From: an uncultured Ruminococcus sp.
Lineage (GTDB): Bacteria; Bacillota; Clostridia; Oscillospirales; Ruminococcaceae
NCBI RefSeq assembly: GCF_937915125.1
Contig: NZ_CALDMP010000022.1
Location: 1-36,493 of the forward strand
DNA length: 36,493 nucleotides
Reading direction: 5' to 3'
The notes under the pieces are model-generated. The model made no database searches and was not told the origin of the DNA. It saw nothing but the letters and a program-made list of their open reading frames with translations. The translations under genes and the position numbers were made by a program. This document shows, in pieces, positions 1 to 7,935 of this stretch (positions are counted from its first letter, which is position 1; each line of letters opens with the position of its first letter).

Positions 1-86
1 CGAGCATTTTTGTGAAATATGACGGAAAATATGCAAGCATATGACGTGCAAAGCTGTCAGGTGCTCTTTGTGCGGTGTTGCCTTTA
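1..86 (-). repeat. Partial copy of the dispersed MITE-like element
   Basis: Read on the minus strand, this stretch is nearly identical to the left half of the complete element at 6249-6445: the terminal repeat (GGCAACACCGCACAAAGAG), a middle section, and then the first arm of the central hairpin. The window begins exactly inside that hairpin. The other half is not visible, so it cannot be said whether this copy is whole in the genome. It sits just 3' of ilvC and its terminator. Confidence 0.85.
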
Positions 87-109
87 GTCTTTCAGAAAAT
101 GCCGTATTG

Positions 110-146
110 CAAAACTGCTTTCCCGACATTGCATCAGGAAAGCAGC
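110..146 (-). terminator. Rho-independent terminator of the ilvBNC operon
   Basis: On the minus strand a stem CTGCTTTCC / GGGAAAGCAG is followed by a short T-run (TTTTGC). It lies about 60 nt after the ilvC stop codon, where the leftward ilvBNC transcript should end. Confidence 0.7.
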
Positions 147-206
147 TTCAGGATTTTGGTTTACACCATGCTACATTGTCCCGTCATATTTGGGGAATCG
201 TGTAAC

Positions 207-1241
207 TTAGTTGTTGATCAGCTTGTCTTCGCCGTTCCAGCTGTACAGCTTGCGGATCTCTTCGCCGACCTTTTCAGCCGGATGCTCAGAAGCCAGCTTG
301 CGCATTGCCTTGAAGTGAACCTGTGCGCCAGCGTCGGACATATCCAGCAGGAAGTCCTTTGCAAAGGTACCGTCCTGGATGTCGGACAGAACCTTCTTCA
401 TTGCCTTCTTGGTATCCTCTGTGATGATCTTCGGACCAGTGATGTAGTCGCCGTATTCTGCTGTGTTGGAGATGGAGTAGCGCATACCTGCAAAACCGCT
501 CTGGTAGATCAGGTCAACAATGAGCTTCATCTCGTGGATGCACTCAAAGTAAGCGTTTCTCGGGTCATAGCCAGCCTCAACCAGTGTTTCGAAACCAGCC
601 TGCATCAGAGCGCAGACACCGCCGCACAGGACAGCCTGTTCGCCGAACAGGTCAGTTTCTGTCTCGGTGCGGAAGGTTGTCTCTAGAACGCCGGCTCTTG
701 CGCCGCCGATTGCCAGACCATAAGCCAGTGCCAGATCCATTGCCTTGCCGGTAGCATCCTGTTCCACAGCAACCAGACACGGAACACCCTTGCCTGCCTG
801 ATATTCAGAACGAACAGTGTGACCCGGACCCTTCGGTGCGATCATGGTTACATCCACATCTGCCGGCGGCTTGATGCAGCCGAAGTGGATGTTGAAGCCG
901 TGTGCGAACATCAGCATATCGCCAGCCTTCAGGTTCGGCTCAATGCTTTCCTTGTACAGCTTTGCCTGCTTCTCATCGTTGATGAGGATCATGATGATAT
1001 CAGCCTGCTTTGCAGCCTCAGCAGCGGTGAATACTTCAAAGCCCTGCTTGACAGCCTTGTCCCAGGACTTGCTGCCTTCGTACAGACCAATGATTACTCT
1101 TGCGTTGTCGCCCAGGGATTCCTTGGCGTTCAGTGCGTGTGCGTGACCCTGGCTGCCATAGCCGATGACAGCAATGGTCTTGCCGTACAGCAGAGACAGG
1201 TCACAATCTTCCTGATAATAAACCTTTGCAACGTTTTCCAT
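207..1241 (-). CDS. ilvC: Ketol-acid reductoisomerase (class I)
   Basis: It converts 2-acetolactate or 2-aceto-2-hydroxybutyrate to the dihydroxy acids of valine/leucine and isoleucine synthesis, using NAD(P)H and Mg2+ in the cytoplasm. The 344 residues match the short class I form. The Rossmann motif GYGSQGHAHALN lies near residues 27-38, followed by the cofactor-selecting loop EGSKSW; serines in this loop usually go with NADPH. The metal-binding acids lie in ETDLFGEQAVLCGG and FECIHEMKLIVDL. The ATG is preceded by AAAGGAG at good spacing. It is the last gene of ilvB-ilvN-ilvC, about 40 nt after ilvN, and a terminator follows. Nothing is missing. Confidence 0.97.
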   Translation of the reverse strand: MENVAKVYYQEDCDLSLLYGKTIAVIGYGSQGHAHALNAKESLGDNARVIIGLYEGSKSWDKAVKQGFEVFTAAEAAKQADIIMILINDEKQAKLYKESIEPNLKAGDMLMFAHGFNIHFGCIKPPADVDVTMIAPKGPGHTVRSEYQAGKGVPCLVAVEQDATGKAMDLALAYGLAIGGARAGVLETTFRTETETDLFGEQAVLCGGVCALMQAGFETLVEAGYDPRNAYFECIHEMKLIVDLIYQSGFAGMRYSISNTAEYGDYITGPKIITEDTKKAMKKVLSDIQDGTFAKDFLLDMSDAGAQVHFKAMRKLASEHPAEKVGEEIRKLYSWNGEDKLINN

Positions 1242-1280
1242 TGTGAAAGACTCCTTTGATATATTTGTTGTATAGGCGGT

Positions 1281-1787
1281 TTATGCGTCTTTTAAGCAAT
1301 TGCCGCCTCTTTCAAGAGCGACCAGACCGGTGCGGCACATTTCCATAATGCCGTATGGCTCCAGAAGCTCAATAAAAGCGTTGATCTTCGAGGAAACACC
1401 GCGGATCTCAATGACCAGTGCTTCCGGCGAATAGTCCGTGATCTTGGCACGGAATACATCGACAACAGACATGATATCCTGCCGCTTTTCTGCAAGATTC
1501 TGGATCTTGATCAGCAGCAGTTCACGGACAACGGATTCATCCCGTTCCATAACCTTTACCGTCTTGACATCGTACATCTTTTCCAGCTGCTTTACGATCT
1601 GGTTGCAGACGGACTTGTCACAGTGTGTGGTGATGGTGATACGGGAGAATTCCGGCGATTCTGTTTCGCCGACGGTCAGGGTGTCGATATTAAATCCCCG
1701 GCGGGTGAACATGCCCGAAACACGGGACAGTACACCGGAATGATTGGCAACGAGGATGGAGATAACAAAGCGTTCGTTCTTTTCCAT
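1281..1787 (-). CDS. ilvN: Acetolactate synthase small (regulatory) subunit
   Basis: This is the regulatory subunit of acetohydroxyacid synthase. It binds branched-chain amino acids through an N-terminal ACT domain (ISILVANHSGVLSRVSGMF, about residues 9-27) and activates the large subunit. The C-terminal half (about residues 80-168) is the usual ALS_ss_C domain. The length of 168 residues is normal for the family. AGGAGG stands ahead of the ATG, and the gene starts 14 nt after the ilvB stop, as expected for subunits made together. ilvH would be an equally valid name. Confidence 0.96.
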   Translation of the reverse strand: MEKNERFVISILVANHSGVLSRVSGMFTRRGFNIDTLTVGETESPEFSRITITTHCDKSVCNQIVKQLEKMYDVKTVKVMERDESVVRELLLIKIQNLAEKRQDIMSVVDVFRAKITDYSPEALVIEIRGVSSKINAFIELLEPYGIMEMCRTGLVALERGGNCLKDA

Positions 1788-1801
1788 GGTTCTATACCTC
1801 C

Positions 1802-3475
1802 TTACATAGAAGACGGATCTACGATAATATCGTCAATGGATCCGCCGGGCGGCAGCATGGGGAGTACGAATGCATCGCAGTCAATGCCGCAGTCAATGAG
1901 CACCGGACCTTTTTCAGCAAATGCCTTGGGCAGGACTTCCTTCAGCTCTGCCAGTGTCATGGCACGATAGCCAGGCAGTCCAAATGCCTCTGCCAGCTTG
2001 ACAAAATCCGTCTTGCGCTCCAGGGTGGTGTTGGAATAGTGCTTGTCGAAAAACAATGTCTGCCACTGACGAACCATGCCCAGTACACCGTTGTTCATGA
2101 TGAATACCACAACCGGAGTCTGGTTAGTAACTGCTGTTGCCAGTTCGTTCAGGTTCATGCCGAAGCTGCCGTCACCGGTAACCAGAACAGTTTTTTTGCC
2201 GGTAGCAGTTGCAGCGCCGATGGCAGCACCCAGACCGAAGCCCATGGTTCCCAGACCGCCGCTGGAAATGAAGGTGCGGGGTGTCTCGAAGGGATAATGC
2301 TGTGCCACCCACATCTGGTGCTGTCCGACATCAGTTGCCACAATCGTATCCTTGTCAGCAACTTCTGCGATAGCATCAATTGCAGTAAAGGGTGTCAGCT
2401 CGCCCTCTTTCTGGGCTTCCAGCTGCTTGGTGTATTCCACCAGTTCGCCCACACGTGTCATCCATGCAGTGTGCTGCTGCTGGGGGATAGCTGCAGTGAT
2501 CTTGGAGAGGATTTCCTTCATAGAACCAGTGAGCCCCAGTTCTACCGAAATATTCTTGCACAGCTCAGATGCATCGATATCAATGTGAATGATCTTTGCA
2601 TTGCGTGCATATTTCTTGGTATTGCCGGTACCTCTGTCGCTAAAACGGCAGCCGGCAGTGATGATCAGGTCTGCTTCATTCTGCGCAATGGAGGAGGCGT
2701 AGTGTCCGTGCATACCCTCCATGCCCAGCCAGCGGGGATTGGATGTGGGAACTGCAGAGATGCCCATCATGGTGCAGCCAATGGGAGCATCGATCTTGTC
2801 TGCCAGTGCCATGATCTCTGCACCAGCATTGTCGGTAATCGCACCGCCGCCGATATAGATGTACGGTTTTTCTGCGGCAAGGATCATCTCCGTTGCCTTT
2901 GCGATCCCGTCGTCACACGCAGTGGGAACAGGATCCTTTTCTACCGGAGCCTGTACCTCGTAGTCATACATGGCGTTCTGTACATCCTTGGGGATATCTA
3001 CCAGAACCGGTCCGGGTCTGCCGGACTTTGCAATGCGGAATGCCTCACGGATGGTGTCTGCCAGATTCTCTATCCGCTTTACCAGGAAATTGTGCTTGGT
3101 GATGGGCATGGTCACGCCGGTGATGTCAACTTCCTGGAAACTGTCTCTGCCGATGAGAGAATTCGGTACGTTACCAGTGATAGCAACCAGCGGAATGGAG
3201 TCCAGATAAGCAGTAGCGATACCAGTAACCAAGTTGGTTGCACCAGGACCGGAAGTTGCGATTACAACGCCAACTTTGCCGGTAGAACGTGCATAGCCGT
3301 CTGCTGCATGAGATGCGCCCTGTTCGTGGGCGGTGATGATGTGGTGGATGCGATCCTGTGCCAGGTATAGGGCATCGTAAATGTCGATAACCTGTCCGCC
3401 GGGATAGCCGAATACGGTAGTAGCACCCTGTTCGATGAGGGTCTCTACGATAATTTGTGCGCCTTTTAACTTCAT
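1802..3475 (-). CDS. ilvB: Acetolactate synthase large (catalytic) subunit
   Basis: This thiamine-diphosphate enzyme condenses pyruvate with pyruvate or 2-ketobutyrate, the first common step of branched-chain amino acid synthesis. The catalytic glutamate lies in TAHEQGASHAADGYAR (E51), and the ThDP/Mg motif begins GDGSFGMNLNELATAV and ends at IMNN in the C-terminal third. I chose the ATG at 3475 (MKLKGAQ) because AAAGGTG lies 9 nt upstream. An in-frame GTG at 3487 would overlap that ribosome site. The protein is 557 residues, the usual length. It is the first structural gene of ilvBNC, about 130 nt after an attenuator-like terminator. Confidence 0.96.
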   Translation of the reverse strand: MKLKGAQIIVETLIEQGATTVFGYPGGQVIDIYDALYLAQDRIHHIITAHEQGASHAADGYARSTGKVGVVIATSGPGATNLVTGIATAYLDSIPLVAITGNVPNSLIGRDSFQEVDITGVTMPITKHNFLVKRIENLADTIREAFRIAKSGRPGPVLVDIPKDVQNAMYDYEVQAPVEKDPVPTACDDGIAKATEMILAAEKPYIYIGGGAITDNAGAEIMALADKIDAPIGCTMMGISAVPTSNPRWLGMEGMHGHYASSIAQNEADLIITAGCRFSDRGTGNTKKYARNAKIIHIDIDASELCKNISVELGLTGSMKEILSKITAAIPQQQHTAWMTRVGELVEYTKQLEAQKEGELTPFTAIDAIAEVADKDTIVATDVGQHQMWVAQHYPFETPRTFISSGGLGTMGFGLGAAIGAATATGKKTVLVTGDGSFGMNLNELATAVTNQTPVVVFIMNNGVLGMVRQWQTLFFDKHYSNTTLERKTDFVKLAEAFGLPGYRAMTLAELKEVLPKAFAEKGPVLIDCGIDCDAFVLPMLPPGGSIDDIIVDPSSM

Positions 3476-3606
3476 ATGTCTTTTCACCTTTATTTAAGTA
3501 TTTAGGATACTGATCCGGGAAGCAGTGAACCGGTCTGGAAATGCCGGAGCTCCCGAAATTGTACGGGACAGACCCGGAGCATATGCCAGAAAACCGGCAC
3601 GCTCAT

Positions 3607-3640
3607 AAAAAAAGCCCTCGGCTGTCATACCGAAGGATCC
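3607..3640 (-). terminator. Attenuator terminator upstream of ilvB
   Basis: On the minus strand, ATCCTTCGG and CCGAGGGCT pair around a short loop and are followed by seven T residues (3607-3613). The hairpin starts only a few bases after the stop codon of the leader ORF at 3644-3802 and about 130 nt before ilvB. A terminator between promoter and first gene implies transcription attenuation. No T-box motif is present on this strand, so leader-peptide translation is the likely sensor (inference). Confidence 0.75.
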
Positions 3641-3643
3641 CAA

Positions 3644-3802
3644 TCAACATGCAAGCGCTTCGGCGGAAAAACAGCCGTTCGCATTTTTCTGTGGAACCAT
3701 GGTGTGGACAGCACAAATGTCGCTCCGGGTCAAAATGACTCGGGACGTTAGTTCCACCATAATCACTCGTGCCGCAAAGGGACACATTGCTGTGCTGTTC
3801 AT
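3644..3802 (-). CDS. Putative ilvB leader peptide (52 aa)
   Basis: This small ORF has its own good ribosome site (AGGAG, 8 nt before the ATG). It ends a few bases before the terminator at 3607-3640. The stretch ARVIMVELTSRVIL holds seven Val, Ile or Leu residues within fourteen, which suits ribosome stalling when branched-chain aminoacyl-tRNAs are short. The enrichment is weaker than in the enterobacterial ilv leaders, and the C-terminal half (SDICAVHTMVPQKNANGCFS) is not enriched. The peptide is longer than needed for simple attenuation. It could instead have a function of its own. I cannot test conservation here. Confidence 0.55.
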   Translation of the reverse strand: MNSTAMCPFAARVIMVELTSRVILTRSDICAVHTMVPQKNANGCFSAEALAC

Positions 3803-3893
3803 GGTACACACTCCTGTTCTGGAAAAATGCGGATGACGTACTTCAAACCGCTGAAGAACACGGAAAACACGTTCCCGTGTTGCTCTTATGTCT

Positions 3894-3922
3894 AGTATAG
3901 CACTTCGATTTCTCAAAAGCAA
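3894..3922 (-). promoter_or_regulatory. Promoter of the ilvBNC leader/operon
   Basis: On the minus strand, TTGCTT (3917-3922), a 17-nt spacer and TATACT (3894-3899). A second TATAAT at 3965-3970 has no good -35 box. A 7-bp inverted repeat (AACACGG/CCGTGTT, about 3858-3882) lies just downstream in the leader. The promoter drives about 90 nt of untranslated leader before the leader ORF. Confidence 0.7.
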
Positions 3923-4033
3923 GCACCTTTCTTGCATTTTTACATTTCGGCTTTTTCTTGTTCAATTATAGTACAAAAATAAAAGCGAATCAGGAAGATT
4001 TCCATGGAAACGAAAGATTTTTTGAGAAATGAC

Positions 4034-4062
4034 TTGACAAATCCAGCTGAAAGCGCTATAAT
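4034..4062 (+). promoter_or_regulatory. Promoter of the leuA T-box transcript
   Basis: A consensus sigma-A promoter: TTGACA (4034-4039), 17 nt, TATAAT (4057-4062). The start site should be near 4069, about 415 nt before leuA. Confidence 0.9.
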
Positions 4063-4104
4063 GAAATTAACAAGCACAACAAGTGCGCAATTGTATCATG
4101 AAAA

Positions 4105-4391
4105 GGCGCAGAAGGGAAACAAGAGGACGGTGTTCGTCTCAGAGAGCCGGCGGATGGTGTGAGCCGGTGATGAACCGTTCAGGATAACTCATCCCTGAGC
4201 CGCTGACGGAACCCATGGCGTATGTCATGGCAGTAAGTTATGCCGGATGCCCACCGTTATCGGGGTCCACATTGTCAGATGTGATGGAGTGGACGCAGAT
4301 TTTGCGTCAAAAAGAGTGGTACCGCGGAGAATAGAATGTCTTCGTCTCTTTCTTACAGCAGAGGAATGCTGTGAGAAAGGGACGTTTTTGC
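4105..4391 (+). promoter_or_regulatory. T-box riboswitch, leucine type, ahead of leuA
   Basis: The T-box core TGGTACCGCGG is at 4317-4327. Stem I shows the usual marks: AGAGA at the 5' side of the specifier loop (about 4141), the apical GGTGTGA and TGATGAACCG. The specifier is probably CTC (Leu) at 4188-4190, in the context ATAACTCATCCCTGAG. A terminator follows: CGTCTCTTTCT (4343-4353) pairs with AGAAAGGGACG (4374-4384) around an inner ACAGCA/TGCTGT stem, then five T residues. Uncharged tRNA-Leu should bind and allow read-through into leuA. The T-box call is firm; the codon assignment is by position and is less certain. Confidence 0.92.
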
Positions 4392-4484
4392 TGTATAAGA
4401 GCAGTGATCCGTCTGCTGCTTCAGTGCGGAATGCACTGCTGTCATGAATCAGTGGATGATACAAAGAATGAAAGGAATGATTTT

Positions 4485-6155
4485 ATGAAGCATGTTGAAC
4501 AGTATCAGCCCCAGTTTTTCCCGGTAGAAAATCCGCCTATGCGCTGGGCAAAGAAGAATTATATTGAAAAGGCACCGATCTGGTGCAGCGTCGATCTGCG
4601 TGACGGAAACCAGGCGCTGATCACACCCATGAGTCTGGATGAAAAACTGGAATTTTTCCAGCATCTGGTGAAGATTGGATTTAAGGAAATCGAGATCGGC
4701 TTTCCGGCTGCTTCGGAAACGGAATACGAATTCTGCCGGACACTGATCGAAAACAACATGATCCCGGACGATGTGACCATCCAGGTACTGACCCAGGCAC
4801 GGGAGCATATCATTGCCAAGACATTTGAAGCATTGAAGGGTGCAAAGCACGCCATTGTGCATTTGTACAATTCCACTTCCGTGGCACAGCGGGAACAGGT
4901 GTTCAAAAAGAGCAAGGAAGAGATCATTCAGATTGCCGAATTCGGCGCAAAGCTCTGTAAGGAATATCGGGCAAAGACCGAAGGGCAGTTCCAGTTCGAA
5001 TATTCGCCGGAGAGCTTCACGGGAACGGAGCCGGAGTTTGCACTGGAAATCTGCAATGCAGTCTTGAAGATCTGGGAGCCGACACCGGAGGATAAGGTCA
5101 TCATCAATCTGCCGGTAACCGTGTCTCACTCCATGCCCCATGTGTACGCAAACCAGGTGGAGTATATGAACGACAATCTCTACAACCGGGAAAATGTTAT
5201 TATTTCTCTCCATCCTCACAACGACCGCGGCTGTGCTGTGGCAGACAGTGAATTGGGACTCCTCGCCGGCGGTGATCGTATCGAGGGCACATTGTTTGGC
5301 AACGGAGAGCGTACCGGTAACGTGGACATTATCACGCTGGCAATGAACATGTACTCCCAGGGCGTGGAACCGGAGCTGGATTTCTCCAATATGCCGGAAA
5401 TTGTCGAGGTATACGAGCGTGTGACACGGATGCATGTTTATGAGCGTTCGCCCTACAGTGGTCAGTTGGTATTTGCAGCATTCAGTGGTTCTCACCAGGA
5501 TGCCATTGCCAAGGGTATGCATTGGAGAGAGGAACACAGTTGCGACCATTGGAATGTGCCTTATCTCCCCATTAACCCGGAGGATGTGGGACGTGTGTAC
5601 GAGGCAGATGTGATCCGTATCAACAGCCAATCCGGCAAGGGCGGCGTCAGCTACCTCATGGAGACAAAATTTGGCTATCATATTCCTCAGAAGATGCGGG
5701 AATCTTTCGGCTATCTGGTAAAGGGCGTTTCCGACCATGCTCACAAAGAATTGCAGCCGGATGAGGTATTGAAAATTTTCCAGGATCACTATGTGAATAT
5801 TGAGACACCGGTTTCTATTCCAGAAGTGCACTATACCCAGAAGGGCGAGGGCGTCATTGGTGCGGCTGTGACCATTTCCTATAACGGCAAGACGGAGACA
5901 GTCCACAACGATGGCAACGGTCGTCTGGATGCGGTTTCCAATGCAGTAAAGGCGCATCTGAACATGGACTTTGCACTGACCACCTACACGGAGCACGCAT
6001 TGGCGGTACGCTCCAACTCCAAGGCAGTTTCCTATGTGGGACTGGAGAAAAACGGTAAGACCTATTGGGGTGTTGGCGTGCATTCTGATATTATCAACTC
6101 ATCCATCTCGGCGTTACTCAGCGCATTGAACGCATTGATCACAGATCTGAAATAA
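4485..6155 (+). CDS. leuA: 2-isopropylmalate synthase (long form)
   Basis: It condenses acetyl-CoA with 2-ketoisovalerate in the first step committed to leucine. The opening part of the catalytic barrel reads CSVDLRDGNQALITPMS, and the metal-binding HxH lies in SLHPHNDRGCAVA. The C-terminal part (from about residue 420) is the leucine-sensing LeuA dimer domain. At 556 residues it belongs to the longer group typical of yeast and Actinobacteria rather than the roughly 520-residue E. coli form. I start it at 4485 (MKHVEQYQ), where AAAGGA lies 8 nt upstream. The reading frame stays open back to 4371, but that part is T-box terminator RNA. It is divergent from ilvBNC, which supplies its substrate pathway. 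Confidence 0.96.
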   Translation: MKHVEQYQPQFFPVENPPMRWAKKNYIEKAPIWCSVDLRDGNQALITPMSLDEKLEFFQHLVKIGFKEIEIGFPAASETEYEFCRTLIENNMIPDDVTIQVLTQAREHIIAKTFEALKGAKHAIVHLYNSTSVAQREQVFKKSKEEIIQIAEFGAKLCKEYRAKTEGQFQFEYSPESFTGTEPEFALEICNAVLKIWEPTPEDKVIINLPVTVSHSMPHVYANQVEYMNDNLYNRENVIISLHPHNDRGCAVADSELGLLAGGDRIEGTLFGNGERTGNVDIITLAMNMYSQGVEPELDFSNMPEIVEVYERVTRMHVYERSPYSGQLVFAAFSGSHQDAIAKGMHWREEHSCDHWNVPYLPINPEDVGRVYEADVIRINSQSGKGGVSYLMETKFGYHIPQKMRESFGYLVKGVSDHAHKELQPDEVLKIFQDHYVNIETPVSIPEVHYTQKGEGVIGAAVTISYNGKTETVHNDGNGRLDAVSNAVKAHLNMDFALTTYTEHALAVRSNSKAVSYVGLEKNGKTYWGVGVHSDIINSSISALLSALNALITDLK

Positions 6156-6171
6156 AAATTCGTGTGATCAT

Positions 6172-6245
6172 AAAAAAGACTGCTGCATGCAGCGAAGATC
6201 GAACGGAAACACCGGGATCTTGCTGTGATGCAGCAGTCTTTTTTT
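6172..6245 (+). terminator. Terminator after leuA
   Basis: AAAAAAGACTGCTGCAT (6172-6188) pairs with ATGCAGCAGTCTTTTTTT (6228-6245), with a further inner GAAGATC/GATCTTG pairing. A and T tracts flank the stem, so it could work in both directions. Confidence 0.88.
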
Positions 6246-6248
6246 AGC

Positions 6249-6445
6249 TTAAGGCAACACCGCACAAAGAGCGCCTAGCGGCTTTGCACGTCATATGCTT
6301 GCATCTTTTCCGTCATATTTCACAAAAATGCTCGTGAATACACAAAGTATTCACGAGCATTTTTGTTTCATCTGACGAAAAATCTGACAAAGTTTATGCT
6401 CGTAGAGTACATCTGACGCACAATCTTTGTGCGGTATTGCCTTAA
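6249..6445. repeat. Complete MITE-like element, 197 bp
   Basis: The ends are 22-bp terminal inverted repeats with one mismatch: TTAAGGCAACACCGCACAAA at 6249 and its complement ending at 6445. In the centre is a perfect hairpin of 18-20 bp (arms about 6322-6341 and 6347-6366, loop ACAAA). There is no ORF. It lies in the gap between the convergent leuA and zinc-ribbon genes and ends 4 bp from the latter's stop codon, so its hairpin may end that transcript. Related copies are at 1-86, 27001-27128 and 36405-36493. The ends begin and finish in TTAA, which could be part of the repeat or a target duplication. Confidence 0.85.
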
Positions 6446-6449
6446 AAAA

Positions 6450-7148
6450 TCAGAAGTAAGCAGCCATTGTTACCAGTATCATGGCATCCATGCTATACCA
6501 GGAGCCTTTATACTTGAAAACCATGAATTCTTCTGTTTCAGTTTCAACTTTGTCGCCGTGATCGGACCGATAGCGCACCTTTAATTCATACTGAGTCGCT
6601 TTTTTGATCTTGATGTCACCGAGATCATCGCTGTCCAGATACTCTGCAAAGTCATCTTTGTCTATTTTTTCCTTTCCCTGGAAGGTAACTTTGATGTCAT
6701 CGTAGCCGTCATAGTAGTTGTCCAGATATTTCTGGATTTCCTTTTCCAGTTCCTTTTTGCTCAGGTCGTTCTGCTCCATGAGTTGCTTTAAGTATTCTTT
6801 GGGAACGGTGTCCATCAAATCATCTGCATCGCAGTCCTCGATAGCCTCATAATAATCCTTTACCGCTTCTTTGGCACTGTTTCCACCGAACAGGGCACAT
6901 AGCAGAACGATCACCAAAACCACCGTTACCGCAATGCAGCCAATGGCGATGATCAGATTTTTCCCGGACAATCCCAGAAAGGGCTTTTTCCCGGTGCCAG
7001 CTGTAGGCACTGCCTGAAAGCCTGCACCAGCGGCAGAATTCGGTACAGCACCGGTTGTGTTCGAGTTTGGCATTTCGTTTTTCGCACCGCAGTTCGGACA
7101 GAATACGTCCCCTGCATTCAGCTTTGCCCCGCAATTATTGCAATTCAT
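6450..7148 (-). CDS. Zinc-ribbon, single-pass membrane protein
   Basis: This 232-residue protein has an N-terminal zinc ribbon with two CxxC pairs (C3/C6 and C17/C20; CNNCGAKL, CPNCGAKN). A low-complexity Ala/Gly/Asn stretch follows, then one membrane helix (about residues 64-87) and an acidic C-terminal domain of about 140 residues rich in Asp, Lys and Tyr, probably outside the cell. Such proteins are common in clostridia (zinc_ribbon_2 plus an extracytoplasmic domain of the DUF4878/NTF2-like kind). Their role is unknown. The ATG has a GGGAG ribosome site. It has its own promoter at 7211-7239 and runs toward leuA. Confidence 0.85.
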   Translation of the reverse strand: MNCNNCGAKLNAGDVFCPNCGAKNEMPNSNTTGAVPNSAAGAGFQAVPTAGTGKKPFLGLSGKNLIIAIGCIAVTVVLVIVLLCALFGGNSAKEAVKDYYEAIEDCDADDLMDTVPKEYLKQLMEQNDLSKKELEKEIQKYLDNYYDGYDDIKVTFQGKEKIDKDDFAEYLDSDDLGDIKIKKATQYELKVRYRSDHGDKVETETEEFMVFKYKGSWYSMDAMILVTMAAYF

Positions 7149-7210
7149 AGTCCTAATCTCCCTCGTAATATTTTAAAATTACCCCAGGCTTACACCTCGG
7201 TATCGTATTT

Positions 7211-7239
7211 ATTATAACACCTTTTCCACTTGATGTCAA
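7211..7239 (-). promoter_or_regulatory. Promoter of the zinc-ribbon gene
   Basis: On the minus strand, TTGACA (7234-7239), 17 nt, TATAAT (7211-7216): a perfect consensus. The -35 box overlaps the stop codon of the upstream DUF5662 gene. Confidence 0.9.
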
Positions 7240-7781
7240 TTCTTTTGACGCACCCGTTTTTTCAGTTCCGCAAAAGCAACTTTCTCACCGTGCTGCGCCA
7301 GAATTTCCAACAGTTCCATTAGTTCGCTTGCCGTGTTTGGATGGAGCAAGCCGCGCTTACGTGCATTGGAATTCTGAAAATAGACCAGGGGACAGGTCTG
7401 GTCGTACTGTTCCTTTTTGTAAATTTTGCTTGCAGCAACCCGATCGCAGAACATTTCTGCCAGATAGCGCATGGGCATCTGCACCGGCTCAACCTGTTTG
7501 GAAACGGGGTTATAGTCGCACCAATACTCGAAGTGGTGGCGGTTACACCCTTTGTGATGCATCCATGCTAGGGAATAACCCAAATCTTCCCGTTCTGCCT
7601 CGTTAGGACTGCGGTTGCCCTGGTAATAGTGGACGCCCTGAAAGAATTCCGTGGGGCTGTATTTGGACAGGTCATGTCGAAGTCCCTGCCAGAAAATTCC
7701 GGCTTTCCAGCAATGGCGGATGACCATGTGACGGTGCCGGGTGATGGTGCGGAGATGTCCCCAAAACGAATGCCAGTACAT
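7236..7781 (-). CDS. DUF5662 family protein
   Basis: This 181-residue protein is rich in His, Trp and Tyr. The N-terminal HLRTITRHRHMVIRHCWKAG is followed by GLRHDLSKYSPTEFFQGVHY, SLAWMHHKGCNRHHFEYW and a C-terminal helical part. This fits the DUF5662 family, common in clostridia and their phages. Its many conserved His and Asp residues suggest a metal site, perhaps HD-like, but no activity is established. I start at the ATG at 7781, which has AAGGAGG upstream. The frame stays open to 7946, but that part crosses the promoter and a repeat. Confidence 0.85.
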   Translation of the reverse strand: MYWHSFWGHLRTITRHRHMVIRHCWKAGIFWQGLRHDLSKYSPTEFFQGVHYYQGNRSPNEAEREDLGYSLAWMHHKGCNRHHFEYWCDYNPVSKQVEPVQMPMRYLAEMFCDRVAASKIYKKEQYDQTCPLVYFQNSNARKRGLLHPNTASELMELLEILAQHGEKVAFAELKKRVRQKN

Positions 7782-7802
7782 AGCGATGCCTCCTTTTTCA
7801 AT

Positions 7803-7831
7803 AGTATAAAGCATTCGGCGAAAAATGTCAA
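7803..7831 (-). promoter_or_regulatory. Promoter of the DUF5662 gene
   Basis: On the minus strand, TTGACA (7826-7831), 17 nt, TATACT (7803-7808). The untranslated leader would be only about 15 nt. Confidence 0.88.
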
Positions 7832-7864
7832 GGTGGCTATTGCTGCACTCACGGAGGAACCTTA

Positions 7865-7925
7865 GCTGCCTCCCCTGAAAGGGGAGGGGAACCATTGCGC
7901 AGCAATGGTGGAGGGGGTTTGCGCA
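7865..7925. repeat. Palindromic GC-rich intergenic repeat
   Basis: Two adjoining inverted repeats: CCTCCCCT/AGGGGAGG, then ACCATTGC/GCAATGGT around GCGCA, followed by GGAGGGGGTTTGCGCAG. This looks like the short palindromic intergenic repeats common in Oscillospiraceae genomes. No coding potential is seen. Confidence 0.55.
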
Positions 7926-7935
7926 GTTTTTAGGT

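Noticed and set aside
2039..3370. 443-codon open frame on the plus strand across ilvB
   Set aside because: It is antisense to a clear acetolactate synthase. The translation is Cys-rich and matches no family, and there is no ribosome site.
4371..4484. N-terminal extension of leuA
   Set aside because: It lies in the T-box terminator hairpin and is Cys/Arg-rich. The conserved start with its ribosome site is at 4485.
4449..6083. 544-codon open frame antisense to leuA
   Set aside because: A shadow of leuA codon structure with no recognisable domain or start signal.
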